Assembly: GCF_001455205.1 (NCBI RefSeq) | Contig: NZ_CP013341.1 | Coordinates: forward strand, 868,001-932,000 | DNA from: Nitrosomonas ureae | GTDB lineage: Bacteria > Pseudomonadota > Gammaproteobacteria > Burkholderiales > Nitrosomonadaceae | Length of the DNA: 64,000 bases | Direction: 5' to 3' | Shown: positions 27,139 to 38,000 of the stretch, piece by piece | Layout: every line of letters begins with the position of its first letter | How positions within the stretch are numbered: the stretch's first letter is position 1 | Notes under the pieces: generated by a model | Seen by the model: only the letters and a program-made list of their open reading frames with translations | Database searches by the model: none | What the model was told of the DNA's origin: nothing | Made by a program: the position numbers and the translations under genes

Positions 27139-27870
27139 ATGATTGAGCAGTCTCATTCAAATATACGCATTCTGGTAGCTGAAAGTTTTGAGCTCGTACG
27201 TTTGGGATTGCGTTCATTGTTTGAGAATCACACTGACATTCGCTTAGTTGCAGAAACCAGTCAACTCGACGATTTATTTAATTTGGCCGAACAGCATAAG
27301 CCGGACATAATCCTGATGGATTTACTCCTGAGCGGCAATGACTATGTGGAACATATTATCCAATTGCTGCATACTTGCCCACAAAGTAAAATACTGGCTT
27401 TTTCTCATCACAATAACGAACAAACTCACCTACAAACATTCCGCTCCGGTGCGGTGGGAGTGATCAGCAAAAACAACTCAACAGATCTTTTATTAAAAGC
27501 AATCATTGCAATTCATACGGGGCATATCTGGTTTGACCGCAATATCACCAAACTGCTATGGCAAGCACAGTTCGATTCTGATCCAGCTGCAGAAACCAAA
27601 CCACACACTGATACTTCAACCTCCCAGCAGCCCAGATTAAGCGACAGCGAACGTCACGTTGCTCATCTCGCATGTAAAGGTTTATCTGCTAAAGAAATAG
27701 GCGCACAACTCTTTGTGACAGAAAAAACCGTTCGGAACCAATTATCTGTTATTTATAGAAAAATTGGCGTCAAAAAACAAATTGAACTATGCTTGAAAGC
27801 CCCCTTATATAATTATTTTAAAGAATCCCACCTGATCGGGACATTTAGCCCAAAAGGTAGCGAAATTTAG
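27139..27870 (+). CDS. LuxR/NarL-type regulator with atypical receiver domain
   Basis: 243 aa: a receiver domain (about 8-130), a short linker, and a LuxR HTH (about 166-225) with RLSDSERHVAHLACKGLSAKEIGAQL and TEKTVRNQLSVIYRKIGV (split around the helix turn). The phosphoacceptor Asp61 (ILMD), a Ser in place of the conserved Thr (Ser89) and Lys111 are present. The acidic pair that binds Mg normally reads DD; here it is Glu15-Ser16 (LVAESFE). Phosphorylation may therefore be altered or absent. No histidine kinase gene is next to it. It precedes the two copper-protein genes by 200 bp on the same strand and shares an upstream box with them. Confidence 0.88.
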   Translation: MIEQSHSNIRILVAESFELVRLGLRSLFENHTDIRLVAETSQLDDLFNLAEQHKPDIILMDLLLSGNDYVEHIIQLLHTCPQSKILAFSHHNNEQTHLQTFRSGAVGVISKNNSTDLLLKAIIAIHTGHIWFDRNITKLLWQAQFDSDPAAETKPHTDTSTSQQPRLSDSERHVAHLACKGLSAKEIGAQLFVTEKTVRNQLSVIYRKIGVKKQIELCLKAPLYNYFKESHLIGTFSPKGSEI

Positions 27871-27881
27871 TCCAATTTTAA

Positions 27882-27901
27882 GGACAAATGCCTTCTATTT
27901 A
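27882..27901 (+). promoter_or_regulatory. Shared 20-bp box, copy 2 (upstream of the copper-protein genes)
   Basis: GGACAAATGCCTTCTATTTA, starting 12 bp after the regulator's stop and ending 168 bp before the 28070 ATG. It matches copy 1 at 19 of 20 positions. A small TTCT-ATTT-AGAA stem overlaps its end (27893-27904). Its presence argues that the copper-protein genes have their own promoter within the 200-bp gap. Confidence 0.6.
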
Positions 27902-28069
27902 GAAGAAAATGGATTTGATAGAATCCTCCCCCGGCTAAGAGTGCATTTCTCTTTTTGCAATCGGCCTGCTAAATCTTAAATTCCAAGTGAACCATGAATT
28001 CCAAATAATAACCTGCATTAATCTGCCGGAACACTTGATATACGATTTTTACATTAGGAGATCATTAAA

Positions 28070-29074
28070 ATGTTATTTCAGTCCGCTCCAGCTAAGTGTG
28101 ATACGAAGCTCAAAGGAAACTCTAAAACCACCTCGGACATATCGCAAAAGTCATTGATAAAAATAGCTATTGTGGCACTCGCACTCACTTTGTCATTATC
28201 AGCTTTGGTTCCGACCTCTGAGAGTTTCGCTGCCGAGCATATTATTCAATTGACTGCGGAAGAAACCCAGGATGATGGCTTTGGTAACAAGTTGCTGGCT
28301 TACAAAATGTTAAGCCATAGAGTTGATGGACTGGATATTACATCGCGTTATAGTACAGAGGCCACCATCCCCGGTCCCACTATTGAGTTAACCGAAGGGG
28401 ACAAGGTTAAGATATCAATCGAGAATGCCATTCCTGGCAACAATATTCCTATCCCTGGAATCAGCAAGCAAGTCAGCATTCATGTGCACGGCGTTCATTA
28501 CGATATTCTTAGCGATGGAACCCTTAAAGTAATTAACAAAAACTTTGATGAGGGTGCAGGTGCCGGGCTTGAAGAAACCTATGTCATATATGAATATCAA
28601 TGGAATGTTGCGCTTGGCACCGCGGGTACCTGGCCCTATCACGATCACAATTTTGAGACCCATAATGGCGCGGAACATAAGGGGCTCTTTGGAGCAATCA
28701 TTGTCAACCCGGTCGGTGTTTCCAGCTATGACAAAGAATATGTGCTTTATTTAGGCGATGATGCTTTTTGGGGCATGGAAATCAATGGCGTTAGCAAAAT
28801 TCAATCCAATCATGGTGTCAATCCAACATTGGTCGCAACAAGAAATTCCAATGTCAGATTTCACTTAATCGCTTTAGGTACTGATATTCATACCTTTGAA
28901 TTGAAAGGCTATAAATGGATCGATCCCGGAACCACTCATCGTATTAATCAAGTTGCAATCGGCCCGCTGGAAAAACATGTTTTCAGTGTTATCGCAAAAA
29001 ATAGCACGCGTTATAGAGACAATAATTTATCCAACAAGCTTTTGGGTATGGAAGGGAAATTTCTAGTCCAGTAA
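28070..29074 (+). CDS. Secreted two-domain multicopper oxidase-like protein keeping only domain-1 ligands
   Basis: 334 aa with a signal peptide after a long n-region (hydrophobic 29-48, likely cleavage after SFAA, about residue 55). Two cupredoxin domains follow. Domain 1 has both trinuclear-cluster motifs: HVHG (His138, His140) and YHDH (His191, His193). In domain 2 the HxxHxH motif reads HTFELKGY, so only His274 remains. The HCHxxxHxxxxM motif near the C-terminus is missing altogether (DNNLSNKLLGMEGKFLV). On its own it cannot hold a type-1 site or a full trinuclear site. AGGAG precedes the ATG. The next gene, 35 bp on, encodes the complementary half. Substrate unknown. Confidence 0.88.
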   Translation: MLFQSAPAKCDTKLKGNSKTTSDISQKSLIKIAIVALALTLSLSALVPTSESFAAEHIIQLTAEETQDDGFGNKLLAYKMLSHRVDGLDITSRYSTEATIPGPTIELTEGDKVKISIENAIPGNNIPIPGISKQVSIHVHGVHYDILSDGTLKVINKNFDEGAGAGLEETYVIYEYQWNVALGTAGTWPYHDHNFETHNGAEHKGLFGAIIVNPVGVSSYDKEYVLYLGDDAFWGMEINGVSKIQSNHGVNPTLVATRNSNVRFHLIALGTDIHTFELKGYKWIDPGTTHRINQVAIGPLEKHVFSVIAKNSTRYRDNNLSNKLLGMEGKFLVQ

Positions 29075-29109
29075 GCACATGTTAGGCAACTAAATAATAA
29101 GGATAAAAA

Positions 29110-31884
29110 ATGAGGATTAAAGATATGCTTAGCCTGAGAAAATCAATAACTATAGTTGTTTTTGCTGTAATCACAGTCTTAATTTCACCCCTCGCTTTGG
29201 CTACAGCGCATAACATTTCGCTCACGGCCGAAACACTGCCTAACGGACAAATCGCATACGCAATGGCAGGCAACGAAGCCGTCATACCTGGGCCAACCCT
29301 GTTCGTGAAGGAAGGTGATACAGTTCATATATCTTTGACAAATAACACCAGCAACAAAGTCGGATTTAAAGTACCCGGCCTTGCACAGTCAGGTTCGGGA
29401 GAAATTAGTCCTGGAAAAACCAAAAGTTACAAGATCAAGGCTAACAAAACAGGCAGCTTCGTTTACCACGGCAACAGCAATGGTAAGGAATTGTTGGGAT
29501 TGTTTGGCGCCATCATTGTTGATAAAGCACACGGGCCGATAGATAGTTATGTCAATGGAGACGGTAGCATAATTCCTGTCAAAGCAAACGATATCGATAA
29601 ACAATTTGTGCTATTTATGGTGGGTTCAACCTTCTGGGGAACCGAAATCATTCCGGGCGGTGCGCAACAAAAACCACTCTGGGCAAATCCCAATCCTGGG
29701 GCTGTTGAGAATGATATCGTACGTTTCCATATCCTATCGATCGGACCTGGGCATACCTTCCACTTACATGCGCATCGATGGTTAAAACCAGGCACTAGCG
29801 AAGTGATTGATACCAAGCTACTCGAAGAAGGGATCGATAGCCATTCCTTTACCATCAAAGCGGGCACTGGCGTCGGCACAGGCAATTGGCAATATCATTG
29901 TCATCTGATTGCGCACATGGAAGCAGGCATGCACGGCAGCTTCATAGTAGATGAATTGGGTGGAGATGGTGCCAGTGTTGTCGGCGCATCACCGTATGGC
30001 AATATCTTGCTGGGTACAAAACCGAATGAACCTGGGGTAGTGACTTTTGAAATCAGCGATGAGCCGGCGAGCTGGTTCAGAAGCGCGCGCGGCGATGCCA
30101 TTGTCGAACTGAGTAAGCCGAGCGCTGCGGGCTCTCCGCTCCAGGGCGCAGATATTAAGACTAGATCCTTGGAAGTGATATCCCCGGGCAGCAGTGTCAA
30201 CTTTATTATGTCCGATACCAATGGTGTGCATACGATCAGCTCGCTGTTATGGCCAACTGGAGCACAGCATATGCCTTTCGATCAAACAAGCGCCTACCGT
30301 GGTGGCGGGTTTGTTACACTGCATACTCCAGGGCTGTATGTATTTACTTGCAAGGTGCATCCGTACATGTTTGGTGCAGTTATTGTGGATGATCCGGAAA
30401 CTGATGGGCTGGATTTAGGTAATCCTCAGAGCGATTACACCATCGATCTGGTCACCGGTATTAAGAATTTGCCTACCAGCAGTGATCTGGCAGTGCGCTT
30501 GCTCAAAACATTTTTTATCGCAACCGCACCTGACAATTGGCAGGATTATTCATCGGGTGTATGGAATGTAAGATTTCCTACACTTCCAGTGAGAATTTCA
30601 GGCGCACCGTTTGGAAATGTCACACCTGGTGGGCTTGCTGCACCCTTATCGATTCTGAATGTTGTTAATGAATCACTCGTCTTAGGCACTGAACCAGTAA
30701 AAAAAGGTGTAGGAGAAGTGTGGATCAATACGCAATTCGAGAAAACAGCCGGCAAGTATAAGCCAGGCACCTCTACCGTGGTTGATACAACGACCTGGGC
30801 AGTCAAACGCAAAGTTGCGCTACCACACATCAACAACAATAATCCGCACAACATGTGGTCCAACCGAGATCAATCGGTGATTTATCAAACCCAGTGGTTT
30901 GATAATAAATTCTCGATGATTGATCGTGAAACCGGTGAACTCATCAAAAATATCACAGTAGGCTACTCACCTTCTCACGTCGTGACAGTACCCACTACCG
31001 ATGATATTACGATTGCGATTAATGGTGAAAATGGTATTTCTGTGATTCCGGCTGGAACAACCAACGTAACCAAAATGATGCCAACACAGGATCACGGGCA
31101 TATTTCTGCAAATCCGCATGGTCACTGGATCAGTGCCGATGGCTCCAAAATTGTAACGCCGAATATCAATACCAATGATATCGGCATTTATGGAACAGGT
31201 GGCGGCATACACGCCCGCACACCCACCGGAAATAACGCTCCGGGCGCTCATCCTATTGCCATTGGCATGATGCCGGATTCCAGCAAAATTTATGCTGCCA
31301 ACTTGCTGCATCATTCACTGAGTGTGCTTGATGGTAATACTGGCGCGCTATTGGATACCATTGATCTCATTAAAGACTATAATCCTCTCGACGGAACCTT
31401 TGAAGACAAGGATGGCAATGGTGTAATTGCAGTTGGGGTACTGCCCATTCAATCGCCGGTATCTCCGGATGGCAAAGCAGTGGTGATTGCATCAACGGGT
31501 GGACAGATTGTTATCGTCGATACTGCCACTGACAAAATTGTCAAATCGCTTCCTTGCGATCCTGGTTGCCATGGAGCAAATTTTGGAGCTAAGGAAGGGG
31601 GAGGATACTATGCCTATGTCACGACCAAGTTTGGTAACAGACTCACAGTAGTTGATATCGATCCGAATGGTGATGGCGAGATATCCGATGCGGCTATTGC
31701 TGGCTATGTTTCATTGGTGGATACCGCAAGCACGGCCAAAGATGATATGGTCAGCGGTTTGCCAGGATTTGGCGGGCAAGGGGTTCTAGCTGTGCCGAAT
31801 GTTTATAACGGCTGGGTGCAGAACCTTCCGGCGTACTGGAAAGAAGGTTTGACAACTGCGCAGCAAAATCCAATCGGAGACTAA
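29110..31884 (+). CDS. Secreted multicopper oxidase-cupredoxin-beta-propeller fusion
   Basis: 924 aa; signal peptide to about residue 32. Cupredoxin domain 1 (35-138) lacks HxH (KVGFKVPG) and keeps one His (YHGN, His120). Domain 2 (160-281) is complete: HTFHLHAH (His215, 218, 220, 222) and HCHLIAHMEAGM (His263, Cys264, His265, His269, Met274), giving a type-1 site and half of a trinuclear site. A third cupredoxin (300-430) has its own blue-copper set: His374, Cys414, His417, Met420. The rest (about 520-860) is a YVTN-like beta-propeller with repeats such as SPDGKAVVIAS and several His at blade starts. AAGGAT precedes the ATG. It is probably cotranscribed with the 334-aa partner. Function not known. 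Confidence 0.88.
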   Translation: MRIKDMLSLRKSITIVVFAVITVLISPLALATAHNISLTAETLPNGQIAYAMAGNEAVIPGPTLFVKEGDTVHISLTNNTSNKVGFKVPGLAQSGSGEISPGKTKSYKIKANKTGSFVYHGNSNGKELLGLFGAIIVDKAHGPIDSYVNGDGSIIPVKANDIDKQFVLFMVGSTFWGTEIIPGGAQQKPLWANPNPGAVENDIVRFHILSIGPGHTFHLHAHRWLKPGTSEVIDTKLLEEGIDSHSFTIKAGTGVGTGNWQYHCHLIAHMEAGMHGSFIVDELGGDGASVVGASPYGNILLGTKPNEPGVVTFEISDEPASWFRSARGDAIVELSKPSAAGSPLQGADIKTRSLEVISPGSSVNFIMSDTNGVHTISSLLWPTGAQHMPFDQTSAYRGGGFVTLHTPGLYVFTCKVHPYMFGAVIVDDPETDGLDLGNPQSDYTIDLVTGIKNLPTSSDLAVRLLKTFFIATAPDNWQDYSSGVWNVRFPTLPVRISGAPFGNVTPGGLAAPLSILNVVNESLVLGTEPVKKGVGEVWINTQFEKTAGKYKPGTSTVVDTTTWAVKRKVALPHINNNNPHNMWSNRDQSVIYQTQWFDNKFSMIDRETGELIKNITVGYSPSHVVTVPTTDDITIAINGENGISVIPAGTTNVTKMMPTQDHGHISANPHGHWISADGSKIVTPNINTNDIGIYGTGGGIHARTPTGNNAPGAHPIAIGMMPDSSKIYAANLLHHSLSVLDGNTGALLDTIDLIKDYNPLDGTFEDKDGNGVIAVGVLPIQSPVSPDGKAVVIASTGGQIVIVDTATDKIVKSLPCDPGCHGANFGAKEGGGYYAYVTTKFGNRLTVVDIDPNGDGEISDAAIAGYVSLVDTASTAKDDMVSGLPGFGGQGVLAVPNVYNGWVQNLPAYWKEGLTTAQQNPIGD

Positions 31885-32031
31885 GGAAACGCTGAATAAT
31901 TTGGCGTGCAAGAAAAGATGCAAGATAGGCGGAGCAAAGATCAATGAGGCCTATCCTAGTGATAGGCGAATTTTCGAGCACCGCCTAAGGCAGCATATCC
32001 CTTTGCGCAGACAAAATTATTCTGCGCTTCC
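31885..32031. repeat. 147-bp palindromic MITE-like element
   Basis: The ends are imperfect inverted repeats, 16 of 19 matching: GGAAACGCTGAATAATTTG at 31885-31903 and the complement of 32013-32031. Inside, TAGGCGG (31926-31932 area) pairs with CCGCCTA, and the centre is a perfect GCCTATC-CTAGT-GATAGGC hairpin (31949-31967). It has no coding capacity. The left end abuts the TAA of the propeller gene, and the right end supplies the first base of the ndvB stop codon. TA occurs next to both ends, as with elements moved by Tc1/IS630-type transposases, but a target duplication is not certain. The central hairpin may also help end transcription from both sides. Confidence 0.7.
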
Positions 32032-35000
32032 TAGCAGCGTATGTTCACCTCAAGGTGGTGATCCTGGTGATCATTTACAAGGGAAATCACGCATTGTGGC
32101 CGGCCTGATTCATCCCTATCCAGGTTATTAACCAAGATACCATCGACCGTTACACGGATCTCCTGGCTTGGCTTTTCATCGTCGCATTTGACAGTGATGT
32201 GATAGAAAGTTTCGTGAAAACGGTAGTGGATGATATACGATTGCCAATGAGCAGGGATACATGGTGTTATGCGCAGATGATTTACTTCCAATTGCAGACC
32301 CAGTAGTGTTTCCACGGACAATCGGTACATCCATCCTGCCGCACCGGTATACCAAGTCCAGCCGCCTCGCCCTACGTGGGGTGCTACGCCGTATATATCC
32401 GCACACATGACATACGGCTCGACTTTGTACCGTTCAATCTCGGCAGGTGTTCGACCGTGATTGACAGGATTAAGCATGGAAAACAATTCCCAGGTACGTT
32501 CCCGGTCACCTAGCATGGCAAATGCCATCGCAGACCAAATCGCAGCATGCGTGTATTGACCCCCATTTTCGCGGATTCCAGGTACATAACCCTTGATATA
32601 CCCGGGCTCAAGTTCTGATTTATCGAAGGGGGGATCGAACAGCTGAATTAACTGCGTATCGCGCCGTATCAAGTACTTGTCAACCGCAGCCATCGCTTGA
32701 CGTGCGCGAACGAGATCTCCACCCTTGGAAATAACTGCCCAGCTTTGACTGATCGAATCAATCTGACATTCATCGTTACAGGATGAACCTAAAGGCGTAC
32801 CATCGTCAAAATAAGCTCGTCGATACCAGTCACCATCCCAGGCATTAGCCTCGATATGTTCGTGTAATTGTTTCGCGTGCTCGGTGCAAATATCGGCAAA
32901 AGCTTCATCGCCCCGGGCTCGTGCCAGATCAGCAAACAACTGAAGATTTGAGTATAAGAACCATGCCAGCCAAACGCTCTCACCTTTGCCATCACGCCCG
33001 ACAAGATTCATGCCATCATTCCAATCACCACACCCCATCAACGGTAATTGATGCTCGCCAAATCGCAAGCCATATTTGATGGCACGCATGCAATGTTCAT
33101 AGAGGCTCGCAGATTCTGCAGAACGTTGTGGTTGGTCGTAGTAGGCTTCTTCTTCCGGATACAACTCGCGGCCTTCCAGGAAATAGATCGACTCATCAAG
33201 TACGCCGGTATCACCAGTTGCCAACACATAGCGGCAAGTAGCGTACGGTAACCACAGATAATCATCGGAGAAATGAGTACGCACGCCTTGTCCATTGGGA
33301 GGATGCCACCAGTGCTGCACGTCACCTTGAAGAAATTGTCGCCCCGCGCAACGGATTAATTGCTCACGAGCGAGCCATGGCGTCGCATGGATCAATGCCA
33401 TGGTATCCTGTAATTGATCACGAAAACCGTAGGCACCCCCGGATTGATAATATCCGCTACGGCCCCAGAGTCTGCAGGACAATGTTTGATAGATAAGCCA
33501 CCCATTGGTCAAGACATCCAGAGCCGGATCCGGTGTTTCCACATGCACCGCACCTAATGCATGATTCCAATATCCCCATACCGCTTCCAGTGCCTGCCGG
33601 GCACCCGAGAGTGCGCCATATTGCTGAATAAAGTGCTGCGCTTCGTCAGCATTGTGAGCGGCACCGAATATAAATACGATTTCGCGTTCCTGTCCCTCGG
33701 CCAATTCGATTTGGGTCTGGATCGCTGCGCACGGATCGAAACCTGCTCCAGTCTTTCCCGACAAACGCTTGCGACGCATCGACGCTGGACTGGTCAGTGA
33801 GCCATTGCGACCAATGAACTCGGTACGATTCCCAGTTACTGAACGCTCTCTTTCGCTCACTTTGGCAAAAACGACTCGCTTGGCGTATTCGCGGCCATAA
33901 GCATTTCGGGCAAACAGTGCTCCACTGTGTGGATCCGTCTCAGTCACAATGTGCATCAGATTGGCGTGGCGCCATTCACCGAGTACCAGTTCCCAATAGC
34001 CGGTCAGCGACAATCGCCTTGTGCGGCTGGAATGGTTGTGCAGTTTGATAACCACGAATTTCACTGGTGCGTCCATGGCAACATACGTATACAGTTCAGA
34101 AGAAATACCGGTCTGGTAATGTTCGAACACGCTGTACCCAAACCCATGGCGACACACATATCCGGATTGACCGCCGGCTGGCAATGGCGTTGGTGACCAG
34201 AAAATTCCTGTATCATCATCACGGACATAGAACATCTCGCCACTACTATCGCTTAATGAATCATTGTGCCAAGTGGTCAATCGGAACTCGTGCGCATTCT
34301 CCACCCACGTATATGCGCTGCCGCACTCGCTGACTACCGTACCGATATACGGGCTGGCGATTACATTGACCCACGGCGCAGGCGTACTTTTACCCGGTTC
34401 CAGAGTAATGACATATTCGCGCCCATCGGGCGTAAACCCTCCCAAGCCATTGTAGAAAATCCGTTCGCGCTTTGCCAATGGGGTGACTTCTTCAAAAATC
34501 GGCAGCAACCGGGGTTCCAGGCGATCAGAAATCCGTTCAGATGATATGCGGCGTTCCAATGGCTCGATCAGTGTTTCTGCCGTATCGCTAAACACGATGC
34601 GAGCGACCGTTTGAAGCAAGACTCTCTCATCTTCGGAAAGCTCTTCAGTTCGTCGTACAAAGACGCCTCCTGGCTTGTCGATTATTTGCGCGTCAGCTCC
34701 TGCATTAATCAATCCAATGAGCTGATCGTGCAAAACTGCCCGGTAACCAGAGAAATCCTCGTTCACAATCACCAAATCAGCAATTAATCCTTTCATTCGC
34801 CAATAAGCATGGGCCTGTAGCGCCTGCTTCACCAGATCTATTCGATTCAGATTTCCGATTCGGATCAGCACAATCGGTAGATCACCCGAGATAGCAAAAC
34901 GCCAAAGCCCGGATTGACCCAGTTGATTGCGTGCAATGATACTGGGAGCCGTGCGTCGCATGGCGTTGTTATAAATGACAGAGCTGGCAAGGCGGCCGTA

Positions 35001-38000
35001 AATCTGAGCATCAGCTTCGGTGATATTAAGATGACGCAGCACTTCCTGACTCTGAAACCATGCCATTTCAAAAGCACGTTCCACGAAGTGCCGATCACAA
35101 TAATTCTCCAACAATCCCAAAGACGCTTCACGCGTGCTTGCAACACCGGAAATGATTTGCACCGTGGCCGATTCGTCTGGCAATAAAGTAATGGTGCGGC
35201 GGATGGCCACGATCGGATCGAGCACCGAACCGTCCGTGTTCGATAAAGTTGATACATGACTAGCGGCATCCAACACCACCGGATTGGCCGGTGTTCGCCC
35301 CCGTCCGATAAATCGGGCACGGTCGGTTTCAAAAGATGGCTCATCAATTATCGCACCTGGAGCTGCCATTAGATGGAACATCCATGGTATCTGCTCTTCC
35401 GGCGTGCGACGCCGCCGCGTGCAGAGAATCGCCTGCCGGTCGCGAACAATTTCCGTTTGTACAAACAGATTACTAAAAGCTCGATGAGCCAAATCAGAAT
35501 TCAACGGTGCCAATACCACTTCTGCATAACTCGTTACTTCAATATGACGGGTACGCGACGATTGATTGGTGAGGGTAACACGGCGAATTTCGACGTCATC
35601 TTCAGGAGAAACGCTAATTTCAGTGTGCGCTTCAATCGCTTGGTCACGGCAACGGTATTCCGCGCGTGCCTGTACGAAGATCGCTTCATAATGATCGGCT
35701 TCGCGCAGAGTGGGCTGATAGGCGGTGGACCAGTAATGCCCCGAATCACGATCACGCAAGTAAATGAAGGTGCCCCAGCCATCAGAGGTGGCATCTTCGC
35801 GCCAACGAGTGACAGCCAGATCACGCCATCGACTGTAACCGCCCCCTGCATTTGTCGCCATAACATGATACTGGCCATTGGATAACAAATGGACTTCCGG
35901 TATCGGTGTGTTCAAATCGGTGAACACGCGCATAATCGTGCCCGATTCTGCGATCGCTGGTCGCGCAGCGGCGTTTACTTCCGCTGCATGCGGATGCAAT
36001 GTTGCCCCTTTCTTCGGTATACGCTCCTGCAGCAACAACTTTGTCGCTTGAATCAGCGGGTCCGACATAAAACGGCGCTGCATTGGGCGGTTAAGCAATA
36101 GTTGCTCAAAAGCCAACAGACTCATGCCTTGGTGATGTGCCATGTAGGTACGTACAATAGCGCTGGACTTGCCGCGCGGCACACGCGATGGCGTGTAATC
36201 GACTGCCTCATAGAACCCACAAGCACCGAGCAAGCCATTAGCGGCCAATGTCTGCAAGTTGCGACATGCTTCATGCGGCATCACCATCAATGCCAGTGCG
36301 CTGGCATAAGGTGCGATGACCAGATCATCTCCCAATCCTCGTTTGAAACCAAGTCCCGGCACACCAAATGCCCGATATTGATAAATTTGTTGTATATCGG
36401 TGGCGTTATAGCAAGATTCTGAAATGCCCCAAGGTACTTCGCGTTGCCGACCGTATTCAATCTGGCGCAATACCGCGGCTTTGCAAGTTTGTTCCAATAA
36501 GGTGTTTTCGTAATTCGGCATGATCAAGCACGGCATGAGGTATTCGAACATCGAACCACTCCAGGAGATCAGGCTGATTTCTCCACCGTGACTAGTCAGC
36601 AGTCGGCCAAGCACAAACCAGTGCTTCTGCGGGATCTGTCCCTGAGCGATGAGTAGAAAACTGGCTAGGCGCGCCTCCGATGCCAGCAAATCATAGCAGG
36701 ATTGATCGCGCCGCCGTTCACTCACGTCATAGCCGATAGCCAGCAAATCACGCGTTGAATCATAGAGAAATTCAAAATCCATTACCACAAGTTGGCGACA
36801 ACGGTCCGCCAGGACATTGATCATTTTAATCCGCTCCAGCGCACCTCTAGACGCTCCGGCCGGCATCATCGTATCTGTGCCTGCAGTGTTGCCTTTAGCC
36901 AATTCAGCTAGCGTCGGAATATTCTTGAAGTATTGTGGTTCGAGTACCAGATATCTTAGATCATCTTTAAAGTCTTTGATTTGCTTAATAAATGCCAGTG
37001 CCCAGTAATACAATTCGCCGTCGATATCGATATCTGTGGGCAGACAAGCCATCATTTCATCGCCAATACGCTGCATCTCGTTCAGTAAGTTATCGATGAT
37101 CGCCAGATTTTGTACAGACTCGTTCAATGTGAGTCTGTACAGGTTATCTTCAAGAACTTTGATTTTCTGTGCCAGATCCGAAGCGGGTAAGACGGGTACA
37201 TGCTCGGCAAGCACTCGCAAAGTATCTTGCAATCCTTGCAATGTATTAGGTGACAGGATTGGTTGATCTCTCAGCTCAGCCAATCCTGCCAATAAAGTGA
37301 GCAAACTGCCGACTAGATTTCCACTATCCACTGAAGAAATATATCGAGGATGTAAGGGTTTCAATGTTCGCGTGTCATACCAGTTATAAAAATGGCCCAG
37401 ATAACGCTCCAACTTTTCCATTGTTTCCAATGTGTTCTGAATGCGACGTAAAAATTCCCCTGCGGAAATGTAACCAAAATCATACGCGGCCAGATCGGCT
37501 AACAATGCCATGCCGATATTCGTGGGCGATGTCCGTGTGGCAATGACTTGAGCTGGATATTCCTGAAAATTGTCGGGGGGCAACCAATTGTCCTGTGGGC
37601 CGACAAACTGAGCGAAATAGCGCCACGTACGTCGAGCCGCTGTACGCAGGAACACGCGCTGATCCAGCGTCAGCTGAGGTACCGGAGATATCAGCGGTTT
37701 GCTGATCCACCAGCCCACGATAGGTGACAACAACCAGGCTAACAAGATAGGCGCATAAAAGAACATTTCTGTTACTGAATTGCTCCACAATAACAACCCT
37801 AAAACAACTGCCGAAACAGGTGATATCCACATTTCCTTCACAAAATCGAACAATGTGCGGCATGCATTGCGGCGCGTATAGGAGGGTAAATGCCACAGCA
37901 TCAGGCTACGTCGCGTGAATAACATACGCAGACCCGATCGCAGAATTGCGCTCAAGCTGATCAGGGTGTCATAAGGCAACATAACCAGTGTCAGCAAAGC

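Noticed and set aside
29110..31884. Idea that the propeller protein is a nitrous oxide reductase
   Set aside because: NosZ has a CuA-type cupredoxin at the C-terminus with two Cys and a specific His set. Here the cupredoxins are N-terminal, are of blue-copper/oxidase type, and the propeller lacks the NosZ motifs. Only a loose analogy remains.
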